32,331 nucleotides of DNA from an uncultured Neomegalonema sp. (GCA_937911325.1 CALDSD010000076.1:1-32331), one strand, 5' to 3'; shown: positions 15,801-22,779, numbered from the stretch's first letter. Notes: generated by a model from the letters alone, not told the origin. Program-made: numbers and translations.

Positions 15801-17335
15801 GAAAATGTGTTCTTGAGCTGAATGCTCTGGACTTCCGGTCCACGGTTCCCGGTCGAGATGAACTCGACCATTCGCTCCGCGAGCGTGTGCCACCCATCCC
15901 GGCTGAGGTGCACGGTGTCGATCAGCGCCAGATCGTAGGATGCGCTCGCCAGGTTCACGTCGCTGCGGCTATCAGCAAGAGCCTGCTGGATCTCTATGAT
16001 CTCGTCGGTGCCTTCGAGCAATTCGTTGCTTGCGGTCGATCGGCGCCCCAGCGACTGGATGTAGACTTCCGGCGTGATCGCCTGGTTGAACTGGCTGCCG
16101 TAGTTCGACAGGGTGTAGTTGATCAACTCGTCGACGAGGTATTCGAGCCCGGTCGCGTAGAGCGCCTCGTTGCTCTCTCCTACGCGGTCGTTACCAAGAT
16201 TGAGAGCATCCGCCTCGCCCTGAGCGAGCATCACCCCAACCAGCTCAAGGTCCGTCGCGCCGGTCAGCGCGGCGTCGATTGCCGGTTTGGCGACCGTGCT
16301 CAGCGTCAGCCCGTCAAAGTTGCCGGTCCCGTCGCCCACAGCCGAGTCTGCGCCGGCGGCGCCGCTGTCGAAGAAAAAATTGCTACTATTCGAGCCCTCG
16401 AGGATCGACGCGCCGCCGCTGCTCGCACGGACGACGATGATATCGTCATATTGCGGGTTCGCCTCGAGGAACCGGAGTGCGAAACGGTCTGCAGCGAGGA
16501 GACCGTCGAGCTGGTACGTTCCGTTACCGAGATCGATAACCGTCGTATCGCCGCTTGCGATCCGGTCCGCGAGATCGAACCCCGTGACCTGATCCGGCGC
16601 CGACAGTGTTGTGACCACCCCGTCTTGCAGTCCGGTCGAATCGCGGAACCAACGATCCATAAGCGACTGGCCAGAAGCGATAATGACAGCAGTGCTCGCA
16701 TTGGACGCTTCGGCGTCATTCGACACGGTCACACCATCCTCAGGCGAGATCGGCGTCGCAGTGTCGAAGAAGTAGTCGACCTCCGCCGTATATCCGTTGG
16801 CGGCGTCGGTACTTGCGGCGAAGGGCCCGACCGCAGACACCTGCAGAGCATAGGTGAACGAGCCCGCAACATTCCAGTTCGCGCCGTCGGACGAGTATGA
16901 GAAAGTCCATTCATCGCCGACGCGACCAACTCGCAGATAGTTCGGCGACTCGCCTTGCGGGATCGTGATGCTAATCTGCTCTGTGGAGATGCCCGCTTCG
17001 TGTGAGGCGGCGTACGCGTAAAGTGATGTTCCGTCCGAATAGATGTCGAACCAAAGCCAGCTGCCAGCGTCCTCCTCGACCAGAATACCCTGTCTCTCGG
17101 TCCCCTCGGTCGGAAGTGTCAGGAACTTCGCTTCGACCTCAAAATCCGCATCGGCGATTGGCTGCAGCGCCCGCGCAGAACCATTCGACGTCCCGATTTC
17201 GTGCGAGCCGGTGCTGGTTGTGAGTGAGAGGAACTTCTCGTCGCCCGTTACACCAAGGCTTCCCGAAGTGCCCGCAGGACCTTCAAGTGTCCAAAAACCA
17301 GATAGGTCTAGGCCTGAGAAATCGTCGGAGATCAT
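6836..17335 (-). CDS. Giant modular secreted protein: jelly-roll, SGNH esterase, cadherin-like repeats, RTX-like tail
   Basis: About 3,499 residues. From the N-terminus: a DUF1349-like jelly-roll domain (~1-205); an SGNH/SASA-type esterase domain (~215-490; GQS Ser224, GEAD Glu374, DxxH Asp473/His476); a ~150-residue linker; four cadherin-like (tandem-95/VCBS-type) repeats; a LamG-like domain; four repeats; a second LamG-like domain; two repeats; three more DUF1349-like domains with one repeat after each; two further repeats (15 in all); a concanavalin-like region beginning WYGDTQNFG; and a C-terminal tail with one RTX nonapeptide (GGAGADVFV). There is no N-terminal signal peptide and I noticed no cysteine, which fits Type I secretion. 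It is probably a polymer-binding, polymer-modifying adhesin of the cell surface or matrix. ATG 17335 has GGAAG 5 bases upstream; GTG 17341 is the alternative. No Type I transporter genes lie in the window. Confidence 0.85.
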   Translation of the reverse strand: MISDDFSGLDLSGFWTLEGPAGTSGSLGVTGDEKFLSLTTSTGSHEIGTSNGSARALQPIADADFEVEAKFLTLPTEGTERQGILVEEDAGSWLWFDIYSDGTSLYAYAASHEAGISTEQISITIPQGESPNYLRVGRVGDEWTFSYSSDGANWNVAGSFTYALQVSAVGPFAASTDAANGYTAEVDYFFDTATPISPEDGVTVSNDAEASNASTAVIIASGQSLMDRWFRDSTGLQDGVVTTLSAPDQVTGFDLADRIASGDTTVIDLGNGTYQLDGLLAADRFALRFLEANPQYDDIIVVRASSGGASILEGSNSSNFFFDSGAAGADSAVGDGTGNFDGLTLSTVAKPAIDAALTGATDLELVGVMLAQGEADALNLGNDRVGESNEALYATGLEYLVDELINYTLSNYGSQFNQAITPEVYIQSLGRRSTASNELLEGTDEIIEIQQALADSRSDVNLASASYDLALIDTVHLSRDGWHTLAERMVEFISTGNRGPEVQSIQLKNTFSGARVTIDLKLPNGFTAADIILGDDAIDQLEVFDSLSIIDGDDFDPSTSIDAVSVSLVGSQLVYELERQIVGDGLIQIAYASPMASGTLTGFGDQDSTVEPVALENGDLDLPIGPYRQTFTASEIAPPGSPPNAVDDTATTNEDTAVVIDVLANDTDPDLDPLTVTSVGPASNGQVVINPDDTVTYTPNADFNGVDSFQVTVNDGGADSVSTVTVTVNAVNDDPTAVDDFAAAVLDAPVIIDATANDIDIDGDLLDIVTVGPTANGGFVVNNGNGTLTYTRAAGFLGQDSFTYTVDDMAGGATSTANVTVYVLSSPNTAPVAVADSIAVDEDGSFNFQPGANDTDADGDTIVAFAIATAPSNGAAVVEADGTVTYTPTAGYFGAESFEVTVTDGRGGFDTAVVSVNVNEVNDDPVAEDDAANTFEGAPVVVDVLANDSDSDSPGPLTVSAVGAATSGTVVNNGDSVTYQPNAGFSGVDTFDYTVSDGQGGFDTATVTVNVAALPSPVYETSGEMVFDGSNANVIELDPLPIYDFAEGTISFEFNASSLGKDRGLFARDASGLAGNGNHIAIYVDQSTLKARLQDGVNTTFLTFGGIAAGASYDVALVFAASGSELYVNGALVDSDAITTSWAGSPEFLQFGSLGWASNSGQSGFRSSNNFRGTISDQKIFSEALNSDQIAELHTDGPVNLDPIAVDDTATTNEDVVVNINVVANDSDPDGGTPAATGIASQGADGTAVLNPDGTVTYTPNANFFGADSFQVTIEDGQGGSTVSTVNVTVAPVNDDPVANNDTGQTVLDTPVIIDVTANDMDADGDTPQIIGTTDGGNGAVVDNGDGTVTYTPNAGYVGGDSFTYTIDDGQGGALAQATVTVDVLAAPNTPPAAVEDSVSLGEDGSLTFQPGDNDVDADGDTVIAAAILSGPSNGGAVVNPDGTVTYTPNADFFGADSFLVQLTDGNGGFDQSTVSVTVTAVNDAPTANDDAGNTQVDQPLVINVLANDTDVDPDTLSVVAVGTPSNGQAVDNGDGTVTYTPNAGFSGTDTFTYDVNDGTVTRTATVTVAVSAFPTPIFEALGSMTFSGASADVVELAHAPIYSTPEGAVTFSFTASDTNGRQGLFTKDASGFAGGGNHLAVYLDGSTLKARFQDGANSVTLEQSGIQTGVEYDIAVVFSAAGAQLYVDSVSVESDPIIMDWTQNVEAIQWGALGWGSASGAFGYKNRDNFTGTISDKRVFDTALSAPQVAEIFGAEPGNFDPVAIDDSLTVTEDGSGSLDPAANDTDPDGGTPVALGIASQGANGTAALNPDGTVTYTPNANFFGADSFQVTIGDGQGGSAVSTVNVTVSGTEDDPIANGDTAAAQQGVATIIDLLANDLELDGETLSIVSLGTPSNGSVTENGDGTVTYTSDPGFTGMATFTYEISDGAGPTSTATATVTVTAGPPAASPIESDDFSAVALAPIWTYKGITGSPSLQVSGNEGYLEIGSPPGVPVDAYTSLTTPRLLQTVPDDDFQIEVKFLNEPTQAFQEHGLLVVQDATTWIRFDLAYTSSGLDLLVGVVTDSGRSFPLDLGVSSGDASHLRITRVGDQFTFDYSGDGQNWTTAITLNQTMVVNEVGPFAGSAPKNGVTPGWISQVDYFYNSASPIASEDGGLFQPDPPNARDDAIAAEPNTANTIDIAVDLLANDSDPDGDPITFDTFTQPTNGAIVDNGDGTLTYTPNPGFSGPDSFTYTIIAAGETDTATVTVNVETPPPSSNIVSDDFASPTLNSIWSIEGGTGVAGDVGEAGLDGYLILSTPTGNYDMWQGTYNAARAMQAADNGDFEIEAKFLTQVSDRFELQGIVVEQDADNWIRFDTYTNGSTHYVFAAVTLNGSSDQKLKIVISAGDAQYLRVSRSGDVWTYSYSADGQVWNVAGSFTQALTVTEVGPFAGSTNSAGGYAAQVDYFFNTASRIDPEDGTLFDPAPPNARDDAIAAEPNTANTIDIAVDLLANDSDPDGDPITFDTFTQPTNGAIVDNGDGTLTYTPNPGFSGPDSFTYTIIAAGETDTATVTVNVETPPPPSNIVSDDFASAALDPAWTIEGATGVTAALGGAGPERYLTLTTPTGNYDLWNARYSAARATQPADNGDFEVEAKFLTQVNDGNEFQGIVVEQDVSNWIRFDTYTNGSSHYIFAAVTLGNVSSARINSVISAGDAQYIRVNRIGDDWTLSYSSDGQSWNVAGSFTQVLTVAKVGPFAGSTTPANGFSAQVDYFFNVASPLADDQSVPAAPVANDDLVSTAAGAALAINIANDLLGNDTDQNEDNILFDSFTNPASGSLIDNGDGTLTYTPAGGFTGVDSFTYTATDGSLTDTATVFVDVDNQAPTAANDTVATDEDTAVVISVLSNDSDANGDAFQILTSGSAANGTVVNNGDGTVTYTPNANFVGADSFTYTISDGIESSTATVNVTVNGVDDAPQPVNDTAFVVVDGMLIIDIAADLLANDIELDGQTLQFVGFDQPSNGLVVDNGDGTLTYTPNIGFTGNEAITYRVTDGTTPAVAATLNVAVNEGIEVWYGDTQNFGALGEPQNWVNILGSVDINEVTSLSYTLNGGASVSLVLGPDTRRLQEDGDFNIEIDYSQLDPTATDDTIVITAQRVGGGTFTRTVVIDYEAGNDWAADYSIDWDAATSITDVVQVVDGKWSATADGLRLDETGYDRIVALGDQSWDFYEVNLTVEMHDLSTTHPRDNSAIAFGFHWSGHTDNPRAGFSPHAGWENSAGLYFWTGEEVSFDRYYGWTTGPNSGIALNNFEEGNTYNFKIRLEQSGVLDKTYSYKAWEVGATEPVDWTYQTTDTFGDPITGAFLLNAHYFDVTFGDVTVTEIQGSDIIAAKNSSDTIIAVEIGATNPGIGEIDVLQGGAGADVFVLGDGSQAYYDDGDVNDAGWEDFALIWDFVSGEDQVRLHGAASDYYFASAPVSVYTGDAIYRTEAGGTDELVAVFEGVTGLTLSSSDFDYENGLA
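9627..9934 (-). repeat. 308-bp direct repeat copy (cadherin-like repeat 12)
   Basis: By eye this copy differs from 10545-10852 at four positions in 308, and the last ~225 bases (9710-9934) are identical. It encodes a whole cadherin-like repeat plus the first residues of the following jelly-roll domain. The offset between copies is 918 bp (306 codons), one full jelly-roll plus cadherin-like module. Confidence 0.95.
10545..10852 (-). repeat. 308-bp direct repeat copy (cadherin-like repeat 11)
   Basis: This is the partner of 9627-9934. The encoded proteins differ at about one residue (PPPSSN here against PPPPSN in the other copy), whereas the adjoining jelly-roll domains are clearly diverged. 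That points to recent intragenic recombination or gene conversion. Confidence 0.95.
15860..16690 (-). other. SGNH/SASA-like carbohydrate esterase domain inside giant protein
   Basis: This segment encodes VIIASGQSLMDRW (nucleophile serine codon 16664-16666), MLAQGEADAL and DTVHLSRDGWH. These match in order and spacing the blocks of SASA/CE6-like SGNH acetylesterases, where the canonical first block is GQSN (here GQSL). Family knowledge says such enzymes remove O-acetyl groups from sugars. Activity here is inferred from motif retention only. Confidence 0.65.
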
Positions 17336-17409
17336 TTTCACTTCCGATCAGCTATTGGCTCTAATGAGCCACTTGAACCCCATCGAGGTCACTAGAAGGC
17401 ACCCAACAC

Positions 17410-17438
17410 GACGAAGAAAACTGGAAAAAAACTTCGTC
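17410..17438 (-). other. Weak stem-loop between wbaP-like gene and giant gene
   Basis: GACGAAG (17410-17416) and CTTCGTC (17432-17438) form a perfect 7-bp inverted repeat around a 15-base A/T-rich loop. It starts 7 bases after the stop of the sugar transferase on the minus strand. It could be a weak terminator or a processing hairpin; the long loop and missing terminal U-run keep confidence low. Confidence 0.3.
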
Positions 17439-17444
17439 TCGGCA

Positions 17445-18968
17445 TCAACACCCCGTGCGGACAAGAACCGCCCGCACCGTTCGCAGCAAAATGACAATGT
17501 CCAGCCAGAAGGACCAATTACACGCATACCAACGGTCGAGCCGGATGCGTTCGCTGTGGAGCGTCTTGGTCCGACCAGACACTTGCCAGAGCCCGGTGAT
17601 CCCAGGCGTCATCTGCGCATAGTGTTGGAAGTCGGGACTGTTGAAATACGCTCTATCGCCGGGATAGCCGTCAACCTCAGGGGCGATAATCGGACGCGGT
17701 CCGACCAAGCTCATTTCCCCCCTTAGGACGTTGAAGATTTGCGGCAATTCGTCGAGCGAGGTCGCACGCAGGAACTTCCCAATCGACGTCACGCGCGGGT
17801 CGTTCTCTAGTTTCTGATGCTTCGCCCATTCAGCCGCGGCCCCCGGATCGGTTTCAAGCACGCGAGCCAAGCGCTCCTGCGCATCCGGAAGCATGGTTCG
17901 GAACTTCAGACACTGGAACCGCTCCCCATTTTTGCCGACCCTCAGCTGAGAGAAGAATACGCCGCCGGGCTCGAGCAGCAGCAAAGCGCTGATCAGCAAC
18001 ATCAACGGAGCCAAGATCACGACCAGAACGAGAGCGACGAAAAAGTCGAACAACTGTTTGGCTGCTCGTGCGGCGACGCTTGGACCCGCGGGATCAACTT
18101 CGGCCAGCAGAAGGTCTGAGCCCAAACCCTGGCGCAGCGTTGTCCCGCTATGGGTCAAGGGAGAATTTGACAAGTCGACTGCGAAAGGTTGCCCGATCGA
18201 AACGAGCATCTCCTTCAGCTCAAGAGCAGCGTCACGCTCAGAAGCATTCGGCGCCAAGACGACCTTTACGTCATGACCGTTCAGTCCATTGGCTAATGCG
18301 ATACCTGAAATCAGGCCCCTCAACTTGCCAGCATCCGCGTCGGCAAACGCCGCAAAAGGCATCGTTTTTAGTATGCGAACCGATCGTCTGGAGAAACTCA
18401 GCAGCTCTTTCTCCAGCGCCTCGCTCGCATCGCCAGACCCCACAAGCACAAAATCCTCAGTCAGCGATGACTGAGCGAAAAGGAGCGACCGGATCACCAA
18501 ACGGAGACCAACGGCCAAAAATCCAACCGCCAACCATGTTCCTAGAACCCACGGTATCGAGCTAAACCAGTCCACCTGTACATTGTGGAAGTTGAGATGC
18601 GCGCCTTGAGCCACCAGACTAAACACGCCGAGAAGCATCGCAGCTCCAAGCGTGCGCTGAACCTCTTCTGCTTCGCTCACTCTCCGGGTGTAGAGCCCAC
18701 CATAAGCGAGCAAACACACAAGCATAACCGCCCATATGCCAACTGCATTTCCTGGCTCTACCGCAGCCAGGACGCTTGAGTTCTCCGGCCAAAACGTGTC
18801 GAAGACGCTTCTGGACAAGACCAAAACGCAAAATGCGGCAATGAAGTCTGTTAGAACCGTATAGGTTTCGACGATCCTTTTACGGCCAATTTGAACAAGC
18901 TGCGCCCCCCCGAAACCGGTGCGCGAGCTCCTCTGACCTGATTGTTCTCTCGCTGAGATGTCGCTCAT
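17445..18968 (-). CDS. WbaP/PssY-type undecaprenyl-phosphate sugar-1-phosphate transferase
   Basis: This 507-residue membrane enzyme is expected to start the repeat unit by moving a hexose-1-phosphate from a UDP-sugar to undecaprenyl phosphate at the inner membrane. The N-terminal half has several hydrophobic segments (about residues 33-55, 75-95, 108-125 and 140-165) and a Rossmann-like stretch ([17 protein letters not shown]). The C-terminal ~200 residues form the bacterial sugar transferase domain: a re-entrant hydrophobic helix near 305-330, then CLKFRTM, then the catalytic region [29 protein letters not shown] and [12 protein letters not shown]. Length and layout match the long WbaP type. 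The ATG at 18968 is preceded by GGGGTAGG. A 279-base gap separates it from the kinase gene, so it probably has its own promoter. The sugar is most likely glucose or galactose but is not determinable. Confidence 0.9.
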   Translation of the reverse strand: MSDISAREQSGQRSSRTGFGGAQLVQIGRKRIVETYTVLTDFIAAFCVLVLSRSVFDTFWPENSSVLAAVEPGNAVGIWAVMLVCLLAYGGLYTRRVSEAEEVQRTLGAAMLLGVFSLVAQGAHLNFHNVQVDWFSSIPWVLGTWLAVGFLAVGLRLVIRSLLFAQSSLTEDFVLVGSGDASEALEKELLSFSRRSVRILKTMPFAAFADADAGKLRGLISGIALANGLNGHDVKVVLAPNASERDAALELKEMLVSIGQPFAVDLSNSPLTHSGTTLRQGLGSDLLLAEVDPAGPSVAARAAKQLFDFFVALVLVVILAPLMLLISALLLLEPGGVFFSQLRVGKNGERFQCLKFRTMLPDAQERLARVLETDPGAAAEWAKHQKLENDPRVTSIGKFLRATSLDELPQIFNVLRGEMSLVGPRPIIAPEVDGYPGDRAYFNSPDFQHYAQMTPGITGLWQVSGRTKTLHSERIRLDRWYACNWSFWLDIVILLRTVRAVLVRTGC

Positions 18969-19247
18969 GCCGTAACCTACCCCAATACGACAGCGCCGAA
19001 ATGATACGACCCGGCGTCGATTAAACTGCTACGGGTCTTCGGAAAACAGGATTCATACCACCCCCAACCTGTTTCGTTCCGTTACAATACATTTGCTGAA
19101 TTGTGAAGTTATCACAAGCTCAAAGAGAGATTTTTACGTGGTTTTGGTCGACTTGATGCAGCATTGCGCTCGAAGGCCGATTAAGATGGCAGATCGCGAT
19201 CTTGCCCTGGCCGCTCCCCCCGCTTCTGCCAGCTGGTTTTCACTTGA
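18969..19247 (-). promoter_or_regulatory. Leader/promoter region of the wbaP-like gene with two dyads
   Basis: This 279-base gap is more A/T-rich than its surroundings and separates the kinase stop from the sugar transferase start. It contains a perfect 17-bp dyad (19101-19117) and a second 7-bp inverted repeat, AAACAGG at 19044-19050 with CCTGTTT at 19068-19074, which would form a leader stem-loop. I see no convincing -35/-10 pair and no open reading frame of note. Confidence 0.4.
19101..19117. promoter_or_regulatory. Perfect dyad TTGTGA-N5-TCACAA, candidate operator
   Basis: Six-base arms are perfectly symmetric about a 5-base spacer, 134 bases upstream of the wbaP-like ATG. The half-sites resemble CRP/FNR-family half-sites (TGTGA/TCACA), but the spacer is one base shorter than the usual N6. 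A regulator of that superfamily is possible; it is not demonstrated. Confidence 0.4.
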
Positions 19248-20072
19248 TCAATTGGACTGGTAGTAGTATGTTGAAGCGAAGGGGTAGTTCTCTTCAGTTT
19301 CAGAGTTGTTCAGGATTACCCCAAGAAATTCGGGGCCGCCTTCCAGTAACTTCTCGCATTCGAGGATTTCCTCACCCGTGGTTTTGCCTGCCGAAGCAAC
19401 GACAAGCACACAGTCGAGGTATTGCAGCATCGAAAGCGCGTCATCCTTCAACAAAAGCGGGGGAAGATCAAAGAGCGCCACGTCGGGCGCGAGATCTCGC
19501 ACCATGCGATTCAGAGAACGTTGTGTCGTCCCCCGTTGCATAAGCTCGGCGACGTCAAGCACCCGGTCGGAGTTCAATCCAAGAGCCAAATTGGAGCCAA
19601 TTCGGCACAAGAAGCTCTCCAGGCTGATCTCGCCACGCAAAAAAGCGGGAAGCGAGCATATGCGATTCTGGTCAAGCCGGCTGGCAAGCTGAGGTGACCT
19701 GAGATCAAGATCCAAGAGAAGCGTCGAGACCGCCGGATTTCGCGCCAAACTGAACGCAAGATTCGTTGAAATCAGAGTCTTGCCGCAAGCCGGCGTCGCG
19801 GAAGTGATACCGATCCGGCTCCAACCGTGGTCGCGTAGAATCTTTAAGACGTTTGTTCGCAGAAGGTCGAACGGCGCATGAGCCGGATCTGATTTTTCGA
19901 AAGAGACGATCCGCGCCTCCTCCATTCGAGCAGATTCGACACGCAATTCGTCGACCTGTGACCAGAGCTTGGTTTGCGATCCCGGCTCGCCGCGAACCCG
20001 CTGCTGCAAGTCGCTGTTCTCTTCACGTCGCTCACGCGCCTTGGCTGTCGCCGCTTTTAGTCGCTCCACCAC
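19248..20072 (-). CDS. BY-kinase (CpsD/Wzc-type tyrosine kinase domain protein)
   Basis: This 274-residue cytoplasmic protein would partner the GumC/Wzz protein encoded upstream, phosphorylating tyrosines to control chain length and export. The nucleotide site has a Walker A-like loop (SATPACGKT, residues 91-99), a Walker A' motif (LLLDLDLRSP, 118-127) and a Walker B-like strand (VALFDLPPLL, 198-207). The C-terminus carries a tyrosine cluster (Tyr263, 269, 270, 271), the usual autophosphorylation tail. The first ~50 residues are charged and probably helical. The start is GTG 20072, with AAGGGA upstream; a second GTG follows immediately. It follows the GumC gene after 54 bases, so the two form a split Wzc pair. 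The Walker A begins SAT rather than with the usual glycine-rich start, as in many BY-kinases. Confidence 0.87.
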   Translation of the reverse strand: MVERLKAATAKARERREENSDLQQRVRGEPGSQTKLWSQVDELRVESARMEEARIVSFEKSDPAHAPFDLLRTNVLKILRDHGWSRIGITSATPACGKTLISTNLAFSLARNPAVSTLLLDLDLRSPQLASRLDQNRICSLPAFLRGEISLESFLCRIGSNLALGLNSDRVLDVAELMQRGTTQRSLNRMVRDLAPDVALFDLPPLLLKDDALSMLQYLDCVLVVASAGKTTGEEILECEKLLEGGPEFLGVILNNSETEENYPFASTYYYQSN

Positions 20073-20126
20073 TTTGACGCTTCCCTTCTTTAGGCCTGCC
20101 TTGGCCGCAGCCCAATGTCCCGACGA

Positions 20127-21707
20127 TTACCAACCAAACGCGCTCTCGATAAAGCGAACAGCGCCATCTATCCCTGACTTCTGCAAGAATAGCTCTGACA
20201 AAAGGTCGAGAGGTAGGTAATAATAATGTAAAAGAGCGAGCAAACCCGGGATCACCACAGCAAAAACCGCGTACTTGATTCGCAAAAACAAAATTCGGCG
20301 GGCTTCTTCCGACTTTGTCCGGATGACAGGAACAACGACGATTGGACGAAGACCAAGCTTTCGCTCCATATCCCTAGAAGAGCGAATGGTCTTATTTGTC
20401 AGCTCCAACAACAGTGCGAGCCCAAACGCGAAGCCAAAACTCCCGACACCACCGGCGAAAGCGATCATTTTACGATTGGGAGATTCTCTATTCATTGGAA
20501 CTTCGGCAGGTTCAAGAACCTCGAAACGCTCTGCTTGACGATCGACCTCCAGACGCTCGCCGATGGCAGCCTCCCGCTCGCGAGACACGGCCTGATCGTG
20601 CTGCTCTTTGACCGCCTGATACCTTCGCAAGAGGACGTTTAGACGTATCTCAACGCCTGGCACGCGGGCGATAGCATCTTCGAGCTCAACCTGACGTTTG
20701 GCGATGGATTGTCGCTCCGCTTCAATCGTTTTCAGCTCTGCTTCGATCACCTCAATTTGACGGAGCTCTAACGCGCCACGTTGCTGAGACTGTCGCGCCG
20801 ACGCGGGCGTCAAGTCGCCCTCGAGCGCCTCGATCTGCGACTTAATCAAAACGATGTCAGGGTGAGCCTCAGTATAGACTGTACGCTTTTGCAGCAGCTC
20901 CCGTCTCAGCCTTTCGAGTTCTTCTTCTTTGGGACTCAATACGTCCACGCCACGGAACAGGCTCGAGTTAGGGTCGAGTGTCGCCTCCAAGATGCGACGC
21001 TCCTCCTTCAACCTCGCCTCGCGATTGTTAAAGTCGAAAGTCCGCGCGCGAGTATCAAGAAGCTCGGACTGATGGAGCGCAAGCATCTCAGGCAAGTAAC
21101 CTTCGTTGTCATTCTTAAACTCGGCGATCGCCTGTTCCTGTTCAGCCAGTTCCCTTGATAGACGCGCCACCTCGCTGCGGAAAAACTCGACTGTACCCGA
21201 CGCAAGCGTGTTGCGCGTCTCAATGTTCTGCTGCAGCACTAAACTGACCAGCTCATTTGCGACTAGTGCAGCGACAGCAGGATCTCTGTGTCTGTAAGTG
21301 ATTGTGAATGCATAAACATTGGCTCTCCGACGAGAGCCAACGGTCAGCGTGTTAAACTCGGTCGCGTCGCGTACGCTTTCAGCGATCTGCGCTCGCGTCA
21401 GCCTCTCGTCGCTGGAAAACAGTTCCAGCCGCTGCGCAAGCGATACAACATTATTCTGCGCCATCAGACGCTGTTCTATATAACTCAGCCTCTCAGGAAG
21501 GTTTGCCGTGACCATCGACCGAGCCAAATCTTCTGGAATACTCTGAGATTGAACAAGGATTTTTGCAGTGGCGCTGTAAATCGGCGGGAGCAGGAGTGCG
21601 ACAAACACTGCAAACGCGGACAAAATCGTTCCGACCAGCGCAATCAACTTCCAACGCCGCTGGAGTGCTGAAGTAATGTCTTTTACGTCTATTTGCTGCT
21701 GGTCCAT
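20127..21707 (-). CDS. GumC/Wzz-family polysaccharide chain-length protein
   Basis: This 526-residue inner-membrane protein has a Wzz N-terminal domain. After a short cytoplasmic start, the first membrane helix (about residues 21-43) runs into PPIYSATAKILVQ, the classical Wzz motif. A long periplasmic coiled-coil region rich in Glu, Arg and Gln follows (about 160-400), then a second helix (FAGGVGSFGFAFGLALLLEL). Unlike simple Wzz proteins it continues with a cytoplasmic segment (RSSRDMERKLGLRPIVVVPV) and a third hydrophobic helix (YAVFAVVIPGLLALLHYYY). The ATG at 21707 is preferred over the upstream TTG at 21737, because the N-terminal ten residues before it are atypical. It acts with the adjacent BY-kinase and the ATPase gene, whose stop lies 39 bases upstream. 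Confidence 0.87.
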   Translation of the reverse strand: MDQQQIDVKDITSALQRRWKLIALVGTILSAFAVFVALLLPPIYSATAKILVQSQSIPEDLARSMVTANLPERLSYIEQRLMAQNNVVSLAQRLELFSSDERLTRAQIAESVRDATEFNTLTVGSRRRANVYAFTITYRHRDPAVAALVANELVSLVLQQNIETRNTLASGTVEFFRSEVARLSRELAEQEQAIAEFKNDNEGYLPEMLALHQSELLDTRARTFDFNNREARLKEERRILEATLDPNSSLFRGVDVLSPKEEELERLRRELLQKRTVYTEAHPDIVLIKSQIEALEGDLTPASARQSQQRGALELRQIEVIEAELKTIEAERQSIAKRQVELEDAIARVPGVEIRLNVLLRRYQAVKEQHDQAVSREREAAIGERLEVDRQAERFEVLEPAEVPMNRESPNRKMIAFAGGVGSFGFAFGLALLLELTNKTIRSSRDMERKLGLRPIVVVPVIRTKSEEARRILFLRIKYAVFAVVIPGLLALLHYYYLPLDLLSELFLQKSGIDGAVRFIESAFGW

Positions 21708-21746
21708 ATTTAAACAGCTCTCATTTTTTGGTTGCAACCAAAGACG

Positions 21747-22613
21747 CTAAGTTGTGGCTTCCACAGATTGTGGAGAAGGTTGGATGACCGGTCTGAACTG
21801 ATGGAAAACTCCATGCTCCTTCGATGAGTTCAGGAACTCCATCAGCAAATCAGTACCGATTTTTTTGCTCTCGTAAGAGAAACCATAGACTAAGCACAGA
21901 TCACACAAGATGTTTATGAGACGAGGCACACCGCCTGTCGCCTGCGCGATCAGATCGAAAGTCTCTCCCTCGAAAATCTCATGATCGGCGCCGGATTGAG
22001 CGAGGCGGTGGGTCACGTAGCGCGCGACCTCTTCTGACCGAAGCGGCGTGATGTGATAATCCGCCGCGATCCGTTGCACAAACTGCTCGAGATCAGGAGA
22101 GCGCAGCACTTCGCGCAACTGCGGCTGTCCGAGCAGTACGAGTTGCAGCAGCTGATCGTGATCGGCATTCACGTTCAACATCATCCGCAGCTCTTCGAGC
22201 ATCTTCGGCGACAGGTTCTGCGCTTCGTCCACGATCAAGATCGTGCGCTGCCCGTTCGCATAACGGTCCAGAAGAAATTCCTGGAACCGGCTGAAAAGGC
22301 GAACGTAGGACTCTTCGTCAAATGGCTGCTCAAACGCCAACATGATCCACTCGAGCAGGTCGCCGCGGCCTTCCTGTAGATTCGAGATCAAACCGACCGT
22401 CGCGTCGCCTGGAAGGTTATTCATGAGGTGGCGAACGAGGGTTGTTTTCCCACACCCCACATCGCCCGTAATCACGGTGATCGGCGCGTCATTCCGGACG
22501 CCATAGTCCAGAACTGTGAACGCAAGCGAATGTCCCTTCGTCCAGTACAAGAAGTCCGGGTCGGGCAACGTCGAGAACGGCCGTCGCGTCAGGGAATAAA
22601 ACGCTTCATACAT
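21747..22613 (-). CDS. ExeA/GspA-like AAA ATPase of the exosortase-locus type
   Basis: This 288-residue ATPase opens with MYEAFYSLTRRPFSTLPDPD, the start typical of the secretion-ATPase subfamily repeatedly found in PEP-CTERM/XrtA exopolysaccharide loci and related to GspA/ExeA. Walker A is GDVGCGKTT (50-58) and Walker B is TILIVDEAQNL (124-134). A GGVPRLINILCDLCL segment (sensor-2 region of the family) lies near residue 230. No membrane helix follows, so it lacks the peptidoglycan-binding half of true ExeA. The gene sits between the PrsT-like and GumC genes on the same strand. Its exact job is not established even in characterised loci; a role in assembling or energising the export machinery is inferred. 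Confidence 0.85.
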   Translation of the reverse strand: MYEAFYSLTRRPFSTLPDPDFLYWTKGHSLAFTVLDYGVRNDAPITVITGDVGCGKTTLVRHLMNNLPGDATVGLISNLQEGRGDLLEWIMLAFEQPFDEESYVRLFSRFQEFLLDRYANGQRTILIVDEAQNLSPKMLEELRMMLNVNADHDQLLQLVLLGQPQLREVLRSPDLEQFVQRIAADYHITPLRSEEVARYVTHRLAQSGADHEIFEGETFDLIAQATGGVPRLINILCDLCLVYGFSYESKKIGTDLLMEFLNSSKEHGVFHQFRPVIQPSPQSVEATT

Positions 22614-22779
22614 TCGTGTACCTTGTCCCCAAACGGGTGGCGCCTCTCATCATCCGCCGAGAGCTTCAAGTCGCATGCCATTCGACGGTTCATCGACGCG
22701 ATGTTCCGACCAGCAGAGCCATCTGATAGACGACCCGAATTGGCACAAACGCTCTCGAAAAATTAGGCATCGTGCGCGT

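Noticed and set aside
15620-16900. A 426-codon plus-strand frame opposite the esterase domain
   Set aside because: It has low-complexity Arg-rich composition and no ribosome site of note; the opposite strand has motif-bearing sense coding.
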